NCBI GenBank assembly: GCA_016630955.3 | Contig: CM049994.1 | Location: 930,001 to 994,000 of the forward strand | Direction: 5' to 3' | Source of the DNA: Didymella arachidicola | Lineage: Eukaryota; Ascomycota; Dothideomycetes; Pleosporales; Didymellaceae | Length of the DNA stretch: 64,000 nucleotides | Part shown: positions 53,087-64,000 of the stretch, piece after piece | Numbering within the stretch: the first letter of the stretch is position 1 | Layout of the letters: each line of letters begins with the position of its first letter | Made by a program: the position numbers and the translations under genes | Notes under the pieces: generated by a model | What the model saw: only the letters and a program-made list of their open reading frames with translations | Database searches by the model: none | Told to the model about the DNA's origin: nothing

Positions 53087-54431
53087 ATGGGATCGTTAGC
53101 CACATATTTCATGGACGTAGTCTACTCGTTCACAAATTGCATGGTGTGCTTCCCGAGTTCACCACAGCTCAAGATCAATAGTCGCAGCTTCAAGATACTG
53201 CGATTGCTGGGCGAGGTAAGCATGCTGCTGGAATACAGAAACACCGTCGGTTGACCATGCGCAGGGTGGCTTCTCCTACGTATACCTTGTCCAAGACAAC
53301 TCGAACCAGCAACTTTTGGCGCTCAAGAAGATAAGATGTCCCTTCGGTCAGGAGAGCGTCAGCTTGGCACTGAAGGAGGTCGAGGCATACACGCTGTTCT
53401 CGCCGCACCCCAATATCATTCACTCGATTGACTACTCCGTTGAGACAGACAAGTCAGATCCCTCGGCGAAGACGGTCTATATCCTCCTCCCGTACTACCG
53501 CCGCGGCAACCTGCAGGACATGATCAACGCAAACCTAGTAAACCACACAAAGTTTCCCGAGAAGCGCCTGATGGTGCTGTTCCTGGGCGTCTGCAAGGCG
53601 CTGAAGGCCATGCATCAATACAAGGTCAAAGGCGGGCCGGGTGGCGCTAAGAGCGACAGCAAGGCGAAGAAGGTCCGGAGAGAAGCGGCGCGCGCAGACG
53701 CAGAAGCGGCACAGAGCATGGAGATGAGACCAAGTCGGAGACACCACGAGAATGATGACGAAGACGACGAGCAAGCAGAAGGTCTACTCGAAGAGAGCAA
53801 TGTCACAATGGCGCAGGAAGGCATTGCGCCTGGCGGTGAAAGGGCGTATGCCCACCGCGATATCAAGCCCGGTATGTACTGACGTTTTAGGGGTTTTTGG
53901 CCAAGAGGCTAACAAAGCATAGGAAACATCATGATCGACGATGATGGCAAGTCGCCCATCCTCATGGATCTTGGCTCACTGACGCCTTCACCGACACCAA
54001 TTACCTCGCGCTCGCTCGCCCTACAAGTTCAAGATACGGCCGCCGAGCACTCAACGATGCCCTACCGCGCTCCAGAGCTTTTCGACGTCAAGACTGGTTC
54101 AGTCATTGACACAAAAGTGGATATCTGGTCACTCGGTTGCACGTTATACGCCTGCTTGGTTGGCAAATCCCCATTCGAGTCAAGGAGTGACGAGACCGGC
54201 GGTAGCTTGAGCATTTGCGTGCTCGGCGGCGACTGGAGATTTCCAGATGAAGGACCGCAGAGGGGCAAGCAGAAGGCGCCAGCAGACGGCGAGGGCATTA
54301 GCGACGCTGTCAAAGACGTTGTACGCAAGTGCCTGATGCTTGAGCCGAGTGAGAGGCCTGACGTCGACGAGCTGATCAGCATAGTCGAGGATGTGCTGCA
54401 AAATCTGCCAGAAGATGGTTCAGATGACTGA
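53087..54431 (+). CDS. ENV7/STK16-like serine/threonine protein kinase
   Basis: Three exons: 53087-53215, 53265-53871 and 53923-54431, with introns of 49 bp (GTAAGC...GCGCAG) and 51 bp (GTATGT, branch GCTAAC, ATAG). The product is 414 residues. The first 35 residues hold two Cys near the end (FTNCMVCFPSSP), possible palmitoylation sites, as in Env7, which sits on the vacuole membrane. Kinase motifs are LLGEGGFSYVYLVQD (Gly loop, made by the first splice), ALKKI (Lys), HRDIKPGNIMI (catalytic loop, made by the second splice), MDLGS in place of DFG, and MPYRAPELF. A charged insert of about 75 residues (about 170-245; AKKVRREAARADAEAA, HHENDDEDDEQAE) precedes the catalytic loop. Kinases of this family act in vacuole/Golgi trafficking. 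Confidence 0.88.
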
Positions 54432-55385
54432 GCATGCATATGCTCTGAGGGTTGAGCGTTCTGTATGATCATACGTTTAGAGGGTCGGTTTTCACACGCC
54501 ATTCCGAGAGTTCCAGGGTTGCGATATCTCACTATACCCATCTTTAAGCATCTGACAACATTGTGCACATTCGTCCTTTACCATGACCGACGGGACGTGT
54601 TTTATGGTCTCCAATGGTTGAATACCTTTCGAATGCCGTGGCTACAGGCATACACAGTAGCTTTGCCGAGCATCCGTTGCGATACATTTCATTGCCGACA
54701 AACGCACCGACTTCGGCTCATTATGCACCGCGTCTCTCAATCTCCACATCTACCGTCATGCCAGGCAGAGAGGCTTCGCAAACGCTAAGCTTTGCAGAGG
54801 AATGATATGTCCGGCTGAGGTCTGCATCCGAGCCAACGGCGCGACAAAAACGGTCAGCCGGTAAGAGCAGGCGGGGTTCCTTGATTGACGTCAAATACTG
54901 GAGTATCCGGTCTGAGTAGGGACCAAATTGGAGAGCAGCTGTAACCTTACTGTGTAAAATTTACTAATGAAGCCTCCCCGTGGTGATGACTCTTGCTACC
55001 TGCCTAATAGGAGGCTTTAGAACTTTTGCTGCGCATGTTCTAACATTATTGATTGTGAGGCCCATCCAAACTACGTAGTGACCCACAATTGCCGACACCG
55101 AACAATTGCCGCCACGCAGAGCCCTGGAGATGGCACCTAAGTGACGAACTCCCGTGCGATGTTCGATGCAACATCTACCCACTTCCCCTCTCCGCTAAGC
55201 CAAGATGCGGATTGAACTACACCCAAGATGAGGACGGGCTCGTAGCGAGGTGCATGCATTGCGCATGCAGGCCCAGCGTGATCTTAATTTCGAAGCAATT
55301 GTACAGGAGTATAAGAAACCAGCTTCGCCTAGATGCACAATGTTGCTGACAGCCTCGCGAGAGTTTGAAGCATTCAGGTTGCAAG
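54432..55385. other. Intergenic region upstream of the beta-glucosidase
   Basis: No gene in about 950 bp; short frames on both strands lack domains. Confidence 0.45.
55310..55315 (+). promoter_or_regulatory. TATA-like box of the beta-glucosidase gene
   Basis: TATAAG lies 76 bp upstream of the ATG, a suitable place for a fungal TATA element of a regulated secreted enzyme. Confidence 0.45.
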
Positions 55386-57784
55386 ATGAAGTCCTGTGAC
55401 CTCATTGCTCTGAGCATTGTGCTCTTCTCCGGCCCTGCCTTTGCGCAAGGCTATACCAATGAGTCCGAGGTACCCTTGTATGGCCAGAGTCCACCTGTCT
55501 ATCCTAGCCGTGAGTCGTGACGAACATAATCATCGTTCATGCTAACGAAGTAAGCAAGCGGAAGCGGCTTAAGTTCATCCTCATGGGCGGATGCTTACGC
55601 TCGGGCAAAAGAGTTGGTAGCGCAATTGACCCTCGAGGAGAAGTCGAACCTCACGCATGGCGTCACTGGGCCCTGTGTTGGTCAGACAGGCGCTGTCCCG
55701 CGTCTCGACATCCCAGAATTGTGCTTTGCAGATGCACCTGCTGGCGTTCGCGGGCAGGAGTTTGTCTCCTCATTCCCGTCTGGTATCCACCTCGGAGCAA
55801 CCTTCGACAAGGGTCTTATGCTCCGCTATGGACATGCACTTGGTCGTGAATACCGTGGAAAGGGCATCCACGTGGCACTTGGGCCCTTTGTTGGTCCAAT
55901 TGGGCGTGTCGCACGAGGTGGCCGGAACTGGGAGGGTTTGGGAGCGGACCCCTACCTCGCTGGGGTTGGTGGTGGTCTCATCACCAGAGGCACCCAAGCG
56001 GAGGGTGTCATTGCAACACCAAAGGTAAAGCTTTTCCTGGGCAAACGCAAGAAGCTCGACTGCTGACTATGTGACAGCACTGGCTGCATCAAGAACAGGA
56101 GTACAGGCGAATGCCTGGATCCGAGGGCGAGGCCGTTTCCTCCAATGTTGATGATCGAACCACTCACGAGCTATATGCATGGCCGTTCATGGATTCGCTG
56201 AGGGAAGGTGCAGTATCCGTAATGTGCTCGTACCAGCGAACGAATAACAGCTATGGTTGTCAAAACAGCAAACTCCTCAATGGCATCCTCAAGACCGATC
56301 TTGGGTTCGAGGGATTCGTCGTGTCAGATTGGGATGCGCAACACTCTGGCGTCGGATCCGCAAACGCAGGCCTCGACGTCGTCATGCCAGTAGCGAAGTT
56401 CTGGGGTAACAACCTGACCGAAGCTGTGACAAACGGCTCGGTGTCGACCGAGAGACTCGACGACATGAACACGCGACTACTCGCAGCTCACTTCTACCTG
56501 AAGCAGAACCAAGAGTTCCCAGACAATGCAGTCTATCCGTACAATGTCATTCATCCAATTGTAGACGTACGTGAAGATCACGCCTCCTTAATCAGGGAAA
56601 TTGGCGCTGCTGGCACCGTCCTTGTCAAGAACGTGAACAATACACTACCACTTCACAATCCTCGCTTCTTAAATATCTATGGGTACGATGCGGAAGTCAA
56701 AGCCCAGCCGTGGAACAACCCGTCCCGCTTCGGTGGTGGATATGAGGAAAACTTTGGTTGGAACACCCTCAACGGTACCTTGATTACGGCGGGTGGTTCA
56801 GGGTCCAGTACGCCGCCTTATGTGATCAGTCCCTTCAAGGCCATCCAGGATCGTATCATCGCGGCCCGTGGTACTTTACGATGGGACTTCTTTGGCGTGA
56901 ACCCGACTGTGTACGCCAACGCGGAAGCCTGTCTCGTATTCATCAACGCCTATGCATCCGAGTCTTATGATCGTACAAGTCTTACTAATGACTTCAGCGA
57001 CCAGCTTGTCAATAATGTAGCAAAGAACTGCAGCAACACAATCGTCGTTCTGCACAGCGCTGGCATCCGAGTCGTGGACTCTTGGGCAGACCACCCCAAC
57101 GTTACTGCAATTGTCTTCGCGGGCGTGCCGGGACAAGAGAGCGGCAATGCTCTTGTTGACATCCTATACGGCGATGTGAATCCTTCCGGTCGTCTGCCTT
57201 ATACGGTGGCTCACAACGAGTCAGACTATGGAAACCTTCTGAACTCTACTGTTGACCCTACGCATCCTGCATTTTTGCAGAGCAACTTCACTGAGGGCTT
57301 GTACATCGACTATCGCGCTTTCGATCAGAAGAACATTACTCCAAGATACGAGTTCGGGTATGGTCTCTCATACACCACGTTCGAGCATGCCGATCTTGCG
57401 ATCGAGGCCGTTACCAACGCTTCGCTCGCCGGCTTCCCTTCGGAGTCTGTTCCGATTATTCAAGGCGGTCACCCAGAGCTTTGGCAGACCCTCTACCGCG
57501 CACATGTGAACATCACTAACACAGGTGATATTCCTGGGCATGAGGTCGTACAGCTGTATCTCGGTGTACCAAATGCGCCTGAGCGACAATTGAGAGGCTT
57601 CGAGCGCACCAGTCTCCTACAGCCAAACGAAAGTCAAGAAATTGAGCTTGTGCTAGATCGACGCGATTTGAGTATTTGGAACGTCGTGGCGCAAAAGTGG
57701 GAGTTGCAGAAGGGAATCTACAAGGTTTGGGTTGGAGCAAGCAGCAGAGATATCAGGGCTGAAGGTGATATCATTGTACAGTAG
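55386..57784 (+). CDS. Secreted GH3 beta-glucosidase
   Basis: Three exons: 55386-55509, 55555-56024 and 56078-57784, with introns of 45 bp (GTGAGT, branch GCTAAC, acceptor AAG) and 53 bp (GTAAAG...GACAG, branch CTGAC). The product is 766 residues. A signal peptide (MKSCDLIALSIVLFSGPAFA) precedes the TIM-barrel domain, with LTLEEKSNLTHG, GPFVGPIGRVARGGRNWEG and SDWDAQHSG, where the Asp of SDW is the expected nucleophile. The second alpha/beta domain follows (about 340-560; FGGGYEENFG, VVLHSAGIRVVDSW, GVPGQESGNALVDILYGDVN). The end is a fibronectin III-like domain (PGHEVVQLYLGVP, ERQLRGFERTSLL). Many NxS/T sites fit glycosylation. The enzyme would release glucose from cellobiose or other beta-glucosides outside the cell. 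The substrate range is unknown. Confidence 0.93.
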
Positions 57785-58772
57785 AGAACATGTATCCTTG
57801 CTGCAAAGTGCCAGTGCCACATCCAGTCCTAGGTCCTGGAGAGCAGAAAAGTGCAACCCTTGGTTGGCTGATTAGCAACCTCTGTGATTAACGTACCATC
57901 GACTTTCCAGGAATGGAAACGTATTGCAAACATACTCAAGGCCCCAAAAGTGGAAGTTGGAGGTCAACAGCAGAGCCTCGTACGATAAAGTCTGCCGGAT
58001 AGAAAGGGCCCATCCAAAAGTGAGGCAAGCGCGCACCTGTCCGTTCGGATTTGTGCCTCATGACTACGGCTTTGGATCGGCTGGTGTGTAAACAGCAAAT
58101 ATACATGATGTCTCGATCAAACTTGACACTGTCTATATGCAAAATATTCATGGAAATCTTTGGTTTCGACCAATCTAAAAAAAAGAAGGTGGGGCAGGGG
58201 GCATTTCCCTCCTCTCTCAAACCCTCCTCTGGCAAACCCTCCTGTCAGCTCTGTCGGGTCTGTCAAGGTTCGCTACTATATATAAATCCGTTGTAAGCTG
58301 AGAGGCGCGACTTTTAGATAAATGTTAGATATGATCATAGCGAAGAGCCTCGGTGGTGTTTCCTGATGCGATATGAAGCCGTCAAGGCATCGGTATCATG
58401 TTCAGTGGACAGAGGTGCTTGGAATAATGCTCGTTTTCCAGGAACGGCCTTTGCTTGAGATGATCGTCGTCACTGAAACCAACGGTGCCGTCCTTGAAAT
58501 GTCTTGTTCGCTATTGCACTCCCTCTGATCGCCCGTGGTCTTCTACTGTCTGCTCGCCGGGACAATCGGACCAGCATCTCCGCAGAATGTACTCGAGGTC
58601 TTCGACTAGCGCGTAGCCGGGCCCCAGCGCAGAGTTGCACCATGCTTGACTGAGGCTAGCACGCTTAGCGCAGTGCAAGTCTCAACAGTAGCTGTCTTTT
58701 TCTTCTTTGAACATCATCAACATACATCCAAGCGATCCCAATTGAGCCACCACCAGAATCAGCAGCAACGTC
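57785..58772. other. Intergenic region of about 1 kb
   Basis: No supported gene. It contains an A8-G run and CCCTCCTCT/CAAACCCTCCTC near-repeats at 58175-58250. Confidence 0.45.
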
Positions 58773-59504
58773 ATGTCTGTTACCTCCAGTTTTCATGACG
58801 AAAGTCGTGCTTGTATGCCTGTAGGCCTCGATCTAGGAACTTACTATTTGTAAGTGAACATTGCCTCATATGGTGAATGTGCACTCACAGCAAGTAGCAA
58901 TGCCTCCGAAACACAACACTCAAAATTCCTTAGTCTCCCAGGGGAAACGCGCAACATGATCTACGCTTTCGTGTATGGGGATGCTGGAGTCTTTACCGAA
59001 GCAAGCAAGGAGCTCGCGAGGCCCCTTACCTTCATCCAGCTTGACGATGACGACGTCAATACGGGTGCCAGAAAAGATGAACTCGTGAAGTTCGGCTCTG
59101 CACACCGGATTACAGGCCTACAAGATACGTGCCGTCAAATACGCCTAGAAACAGAGCACTTCAACCCCCTCTGGAAGACCATTTGCGGGTCGCCGGAGCC
59201 CCTTTATCATGTCTTCGATCAGCCGAATCCGTTCGAGTACGTGAGGATTGTTACTATATACTTGGAGCTGGGAGATGTCGTTCATGAACAAGGTCAAATC
59301 GATCTCTCGGAAAAACTCGAATGCTTGCTAGTCTATCTCGCCTGCTTAAGATATCTGGAACAAGTGAGACTCCATGGATCCATTCATATATCTGACTTAG
59401 AAGAGAAGTATGCTTTTGATAGTATCTGGAAGTTGCTAAAGATGGGGACATGGATTCGGCCAGACTTCATGCTGCTATGCTATTCGCACAGACTACAGAG
59501 ATGA
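58773..59504 (+). CDS. Hypothetical protein with an F-box-like/2EXR-like start, 227 aa
   Basis: Exon 1 (58773-58849) encodes MSVTSSFHDESRACMPVGLD and the GTYYF region that follows. A 48 bp intron (58850-58897; GTAAGT...AGTAG) joins it to exon 2 (58898-59504). The alternative acceptor seven bases earlier would create a stop at once. The motif FLSLPGETRNMIYAFVYG is common in a large family of Pleosporales and other ascomycete proteins, where a short Leu-Pro-x-Glu-x-Arg-x-x-Ile-Tyr box, sometimes called 2EXR, resembles an F-box. Later segments (TCRQIRLETEHFN, CLLVYLACLRYLEQVRLHGS) are also typical of this family. Function unknown, possibly ubiquitin-related. It converges on the next gene with 64 bp between the ends. 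Confidence 0.62.
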
Positions 59505-59568
59505 GCATATCTCTGCTTGCACCGACAGAAAGAAGGACCTGTTTGAAAGAGGAAAAAGACCGCACCGA

Positions 59569-60711
59569 CTATTCGGCATTCACGATGACCTCAGGGAAGC
59601 CTGTGCCACGAAACAAAACGCCACGAGCCTTATTCTTCAAAAAAAAGTCCAGGAAGCTCGTCACATACGACACTGTAAGGCTCATCATTCGATTGCCTTC
59701 GATGGTGCCCAACAGCTGTCCTACCTCTTGAGGCAGATGTCCTTGCAGACCGAGTGTCTCAGTAACGAGTGGCAAATCCGAGAAACTGTAATGGGCGGCA
59801 CCCTTCACCTCCAGCTCTTTCTTCCATCCTGTCAAGTTCGGCCATGTCGCTTTCCACGATGGGTCCGTCTCCTGCGTTTTGTTGTCATGGCCCACGAGCA
59901 AGAACGGTCGGCTCAGACCCGTCGATAGAACGGAGCCAAACATGCTCCCGTCGAGGTTGATACCACCTTGGATGGACGGTAGGCGCAGCATGGCAGCTGC
60001 GGCTGCAGCGCCTCCGAGTGAGTGCCCTAAAATGGCAGTTCTCGTGAGGGACTTCCTGCATCCATCTCCATACCCTGGGATCAGAGCGCTCGAAACGGAC
60101 TGGTTGCCCAGCTGCTGGTGCACAAAGGCAATATCGTCCACGCGTGTAGCCAGTGCTGCTTCGAGTGCGTCATCACTGATATCGACTCCTTTGATCATGG
60201 TACCACCTGGAAACTCAACCACGTCGGCATCGTAAGGGTGATCTAACGAGACGACCAAGTACCCTGCTGAGGCAATCGACTGCAGCATACTGCTGTATAG
60301 CAAGCGGGAAGTGCCAAGAGCTCCTGAGAAGATAACAAGCGGAAAATCTTCCTCCTTTCGTGCCCGACGCGGTGAAGAGGCCTTAGGAGTACAAGTCTCG
60401 AGCTCCAAGATGGGGAAAGACCCATTCGGCAGACCGTAAGCGCCGAATTTCTCGTCTTCGAAGGCCGCAGTCGCTGCTGGCATATACTTCTGGAGAAACT
60501 TGTGGCGGCATCCGACGATGGGTGAGAAGGAGGATATCATGATCTTGCGGAAGCTTCCATCGTTGGCGAAAGGGTCAAGGCGTCCGGTGTCTGTCAAGGA
60601 CGCCGTAGATATGGCGACATCGTACTCATTATGACCAACAACAGGGAGTATAGTCGCCGAAATGGACGATATCGCGATGATTAAAAGGGAGAAGAGGCTT
60701 GAAGGGACCAT
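59569..60711 (-). CDS. Secreted alpha/beta hydrolase, PAF-acetylhydrolase-like
   Basis: Single exon of 380 residues from ATG 60711. A signal peptide is clear (MVPSSLFSLLIIAISSISAT). The core contains FPLVIFSGALGTSRLLYSSM (oxyanion region), SAGYLVVSLDHPYDAD, then ILGHSLGGAAAAAAML with the nucleophile Ser (about residue 229), GGINLDGSMFGSV (an Asp in the usual place) and GAAHYSFSDLPL, which holds the likely catalytic His. The order HPYDAD ... GHSLGG ... LDGSMFG ... HxSFSD is that of plasma/intracellular type II PAF acetylhydrolases, which split short acyl chains from phospholipids; fungal secreted members may act on other esters. The gene is divergent from the second Zn2Cys6 regulator, and a TATAAAA box lies upstream. 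Confidence 0.85.
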   Translation of the reverse strand: MVPSSLFSLLIIAISSISATILPVVGHNEYDVAISTASLTDTGRLDPFANDGSFRKIMISSFSPIVGCRHKFLQKYMPAATAAFEDEKFGAYGLPNGSFPILELETCTPKASSPRRARKEEDFPLVIFSGALGTSRLLYSSMLQSIASAGYLVVSLDHPYDADVVEFPGGTMIKGVDISDDALEAALATRVDDIAFVHQQLGNQSVSSALIPGYGDGCRKSLTRTAILGHSLGGAAAAAAMLRLPSIQGGINLDGSMFGSVLSTGLSRPFLLVGHDNKTQETDPSWKATWPNLTGWKKELEVKGAAHYSFSDLPLVTETLGLQGHLPQEVGQLLGTIEGNRMMSLTVSYVTSFLDFFLKNKARGVLFRGTGFPEVIVNAE

Positions 60712-61218
60712 CGTGAGTTTGAAGATCTGGAAGGAGGGCGCTCAAACGGGTAGTGTTCTGTGTTTGCTATTGTTGAAAGAGGGTGCCGCCCTCATGGTTT
60801 TATACAATAAGAAGGATTTCGAGGACATGGCGAGCGGAATGAGAGCGTTGTTTCGTTTCCTCAATTAGCATGAGTGTTGTTGTAGTGCGCAGAACTGCAA
60901 ATGCCGCCAAATTCAGCCTTAGGGTCCAGAAGACAGGTTATCTGAACGAGGCTAGGCGCGCTCTTCCCCTTCCAGATCGGGTCAAGTACGGGTCCACTCT
61001 TCTTCTCCTACACGTCGGCGCAGTCATCACAGCGTCGACAATTCACCACAGATGGATCCAGAGATGCCCGCTCTGGGTAAGATCGGTACAGAGATGACTT
61101 GGTGCACCCTTTTTACGTCAGCTCCTGAAAGCTGTGGACGCGCGACATTGCTACCTTTTTCCATCTAGCATCTAGAGAAAGGCGCTCGATCAACCTCCTG
61201 CACAACCCGTGTTAACAT
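60712..61218. promoter_or_regulatory. Divergent promoter of the hydrolase and the second Zn2Cys6 gene
   Basis: About 500 bp separate the two start codons. Apart from the TATAAAA of the hydrolase, no clear motif stands out. Confidence 0.45.
60798..60804 (-). promoter_or_regulatory. TATA box of the secreted hydrolase gene
   Basis: TATAAAA on the minus strand, 87-93 bp upstream of the ATG at 60711, is a good fungal TATA match in the right place. Confidence 0.5.
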
Positions 61219-62781
61219 ATGGCGCAAACAATTGGACCCTTCGACGGGCGAAAGTCTCGCAAGAAGCGATGTGACCGCTGCATTGAGCGAAGGATCAAGG
61301 TACGAGCTGTTTGGCGAAGCCTGACGGAGCGTCAAACCCTGACGGAGCGCGATCAATCGTCACGCCTACGTACCATTAGACTGACAGGACTCGGTAGTGT
61401 ATTGGCGGACGCCCCTGTTTGAATTGTACCAAGACACATCGCGCATGCGAGACGACCGCTTCACGGAAGAACACCGCGCCCATCTTTGTCCATGCAACCC
61501 AAACATCCTTTCATCGGAAGAACCGTTCGCACGTGGGAGAGATAGCAGCACCTACTCCAACGCAGTCGCTTTCAAGAAGAGACGATTCTTACGTTACCTA
61601 CTTCTTCACGTCATTTCTGTACCAGAATGCGTTCACTGGTACCACTTCACAATTTGCAACTGTGCTTTCGTCCTTGTTGCACTACTCCCCCGAGCTTCAC
61701 GACGCGATCAGTGCAATTGCAGCATTTCACATCACGCAAAATGGTCAATCGACTTATAGCCATGTCGACAAGCTCGCAGCATTGCAAGCCTACTCGCAGT
61801 CTGTGCAACGTGTGCAAGGACTGATAGCATCACAATCTTTCATTCGAGATCCGTCAGCGTTGTGGACAACACTACTGCTTGGAGTTTTCGAGGTGAGCAA
61901 ACAACGTCGCAGCTGACGCTTGAGATGAATGAGGATTTGCTGACTTTGCAAAGCTGATGCGCGACCATACAGGTGCAAACTGGCTTGCACACTTCTTGAA
62001 CGGCACAAGTACTTTACTGCGTCTGCAGGGACCGGGTCTTCTGGGACCTCAAGACAAGGATACAGAACACCGTCAAGTATTCTTCTTCAGTATGCGTATA
62101 TTCGAGATCTCACGTGCTCTGATATATACCGAACCAACATTTCTTGCTACACCAGAATGGAGCAACGCCATAGACGCTTACTGGATTCAGCATCCCGCGT
62201 CCTGGACACCTAAAGAGGCATTGCTTGAAATTTTGCCTCAGGTCGTAGATCTGGCTATACAGACTTTTGATTTCGTTGGCGAAGCTCAGGCTATGCAGTG
62301 GCAAGACCAGTGCCAACGCGCAACGTCATTAGCACAAGGAGGCCTCTTCTTGCAGTCTGCACTCCTCCACTGGCATTCAAGTTCATTTATGCCACTAATG
62401 ACCGGTGATCAGGAGAAGCAGCCTGAGATGCTAATCGTTGGTTTATACTACCATACGATCTCCATCTACCTCGACGGGGTCTTCTCGTACCTCACGCCAT
62501 TCACAGGGACCTGTGCACCTCTTTCCCCAGTCTTGGATCGTAATACCATAGACAGTCATGTAGCGAGCATTTTGGATCTGAGCCAGGAATTGCTGGCTCA
62601 AGGTACTGCAGGGATTCTTTTGTTCTTCCCACTTAGGGTGGCAGGTGCCCGTGCGAGGGATTGTCGTTCAAGAATCGAGATCTTGGGCTTGCTTCAAACG
62701 ATTGTACAGCGAGGATTCGCCGTGGCTTCATCGTTTATGGAAGATCTCAGTGACCTATGGGCTCAAAATGCACTTGATTAG
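61219..62781 (+). CDS. Zn2Cys6 transcription factor (Fungal_trans_2-like)
   Basis: Three exons: 61219-61299, 61398-61892 and 61954-62781, with introns of 98 bp (GTACGA...GGTAG) and 61 bp (GTGAGC, branch CTGAC, AAAG). The product is 467 residues. It starts MAQTIGPFDGRKSRKKRCDR. The zinc cluster, restored by intron 1, is CDRCIERRIKC then CLNC then CE, spacing C-x2-C-x6-C-x5-C-x2-C-x6-C. A Ser/Thr-rich linker follows. From about residue 75 the chain is helical (YFFTSFLYQNAFTGTTSQFA, LHDAISAIAAFHITQNGQST, LLGVFELMRDHTGANWLAHF), the pattern of the Fungal_trans_2 (DUF3468) family. The last exon ends DLSDLWAQNALD-like (MEDLSDLWAQNALD). It shares a divergent promoter with the secreted hydrolase, a possible target. 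Its effector is unknown. Confidence 0.85.
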
Positions 62782-63569
62782 GGACGTGTTGGAGATAGTT
62801 GTATCTGGTGGAGTCTAGTGTTCAATATGCTGTACTTGTCCCATTCACCACGCAAAGAATATGTTTGATGAGTGCTCTAGATCACGAAGTCAGTTCACGT
62901 ACTCAGAATCCTTCAAGGAGCTCTAGAACTGCCTGCTTTGACAGGAGAGAAGATCGTGTGGAAATACGATAAATCCGACCTATCTCACAGGAACCAAGGC
63001 GGGTTCTATGTTTTCATGGATAATCAAGCAACTAACACAGGTTATTGCAGACCCTGGCTGTAGACATTCCTAAAGGCACACGCAGCTAAGGTACCTCGCG
63101 CAAGACGTGGTAGAATACAGACAAGCTTATTGAGTCTAACAATGTGCCCCTCTTTCCTTGCAAGACTGTTTACTTGCTCTGCTTGCTACCTTCTGGCACC
63201 TAAGCTACCGCTGCGCTCAAAGCTGTAAGCGCTCGTCTAGGTACTTGCTCTTTCCCGAAGATCATTTGCCCTTACTTGCTCCTCTTTCATATACACGTTA
63301 TGGCTGACGCTCCTGCTTCTTCCTTTACAGCCACATGAAGTTAGGAGATCACATTCAGCTTGTATGTCTAACTAAATTCTCGCTCTGTGGTTGTGAGTCG
63401 GAATATAGTGCTCGCCTTGTCACTTCCTCCTCAGGTACGCGACAATGTCAACCCTCAACCCTCAAACAACAGAGCAGTGAATGAGACCTCAGCATTGCCT
63501 TTGGACTTCACAGAGACAGCATAAGTACGGGTACAGAGAAGCTTCCATCAATACACGAAAAACCAGCGC
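62782..63569. other. Intergenic region of about 790 bp
   Basis: No supported gene or RNA. The 3' part (63120-63330) is T/C-rich on the plus strand. Confidence 0.45.
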
Positions 63570-63995
63570 TTATGCAGAGACCAAGACCCTGCTTTGCAGA
63601 GAACAAAGGTCGACAATCGCGCTGATGCTGCTGACTTCTTGGCGGCTCTCGTACAGATGTTCCTTCACGAACGCCTCCGTTGCGTTCTCGGTCTCTTTCG
63701 CGACCTTGCCCCATGCACTTGCGTCCTTTGTTCCAGCCGGTAACAAGTGGCTTTCGCCTGACAATCGCAGCAGCGCTTCTTCCAGCTCTTGATCTAAGGC
63801 TGCAACCTGACTTTGAAGGTAGACGGCTTGTTGCAGCAACGAGCGTTCGTTCTGAGTAGAGCGCGCTAGAAGAGGCAGGTGTGGAAGTAGCTTCGTGACG
63901 GGTCTCACCATACTTGTCTCTTTCCCAAGCTCGACGGAGTCCTTTGTTGTAGCATCTCTTTCGGTGTTGCTAACCTCGCGCGGTGTTTCGGACAT
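63570..63995 (-). CDS. Hypothetical coiled-coil protein, 141 aa
   Basis: Single frame starting at ATG 63995, six bases from the window edge, so the start could lie further upstream outside the window, or another exon may exist. The N-terminus is polar (MSETPREVSNTERDATTKDS), followed by a helix-rich part with a coiled-coil pattern (NERSLLQQAVYLQSQVAALD, QELEEALLRLSG) and a C-terminal helix (VAKETENATEAFVKEHLYES). The size and coiled-coil composition would suit a subunit of a larger nuclear or kinetochore-like complex, but I cannot name one. No signal peptide or membrane segment is visible. Confidence 0.55.
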   Translation of the reverse strand: MSETPREVSNTERDATTKDSVELGKETSMVRPVTKLLPHLPLLARSTQNERSLLQQAVYLQSQVAALDQELEEALLRLSGESHLLPAGTKDASAWGKVAKETENATEAFVKEHLYESRQEVSSISAIVDLCSLQSRVLVSA

Positions 63996-64000
63996 AGTGC

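Noticed and set aside
47580..62781. Considered as a secondary-metabolite cluster because it has enzymes, regulators and secreted proteins
   Set aside because: There is no polyketide synthase, NRPS, terpene synthase or P450 in the window, and housekeeping genes (ENV7-like kinase, tRNA) are interleaved.

Overview
The window is a filamentous ascomycete (Pezizomycotina) nuclear chromosome segment. The evidence is compact genes with 45-120 bp introns carrying GTRNGT donors and CTAAC/CTGAC branch points, two Zn2Cys6 regulators, a complex I 17.8 kDa-type subunit, a fungal rhodopsin-like membrane protein and a pogo/Fot1 transposon that looks RIP-mutated. A Dothideomycete (Pleosporales-like) is my best guess. 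That is inference from gene style, not a measured assignment.

Layout. 0-2.4 kb: a 1.85 kb Tc1/mariner-pogo element with clear inverted ends and a transposase frame broken by four nonsense codons. 3.9-9.8 kb: an F-box-like/LRR-like gene, the complex I subunit, a small orphan gene and a She3-like coiled-coil gene. 10.8-16 kb: one 57-codon two-exon CxxC gene, then almost 5 kb without a convincing gene. 16-24 kb: PI-PLC with an unusually long last intron, a small cupin, a broken orphan gene, the U6 snRNA exonuclease USB1 and, divergent to it, a Pal1 morphogenesis protein. 24.5-35 kb: a dense housekeeping block with a DUF726 hydrolase, UTP23, the PP2A methylesterase PPE1, a DUF2417 membrane protein and mitoribosomal mL54. 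35.5-43.2 kb: a serine-rich orphan, then the divergent pair PWP1/PRP16. 44-64 kb: a more accessory half with a rhodopsin-like membrane protein, a second broken copy of the orphan family, an alcohol dehydrogenase next to a Zn2Cys6 regulator, secreted SurE, tRNA-Ala, an ENV7-like kinase, secreted GH3 beta-glucosidase, a secreted lipase-like hydrolase divergent from a second Zn2Cys6 regulator, and a small orphan at the edge.

How it works together. UTP23 and PWP1 (ribosome biogenesis), PRP16 and USB1 (splicing and U6 maturation) and mL54 (mitoribosome) form a loose RNA/ribosome theme in the middle, mostly as divergent pairs with short shared promoters. The 47-64 kb part mixes secreted enzymes with two regulators. 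I find no convincing evidence of a biosynthetic core enzyme or of a novel multi-gene defence-like system. The most interesting signals are RIP-like decay, two decayed paralogues of an unnamed family, an odd PLC intron, a GC-AG intron in a zinc-cluster gene, and in-frame introns in the membrane receptor-like gene.

Exon boundaries were placed by hand from splice motifs and reading frame. Every multi-exon total given is a whole number of codons, but none has been tested against transcripts.
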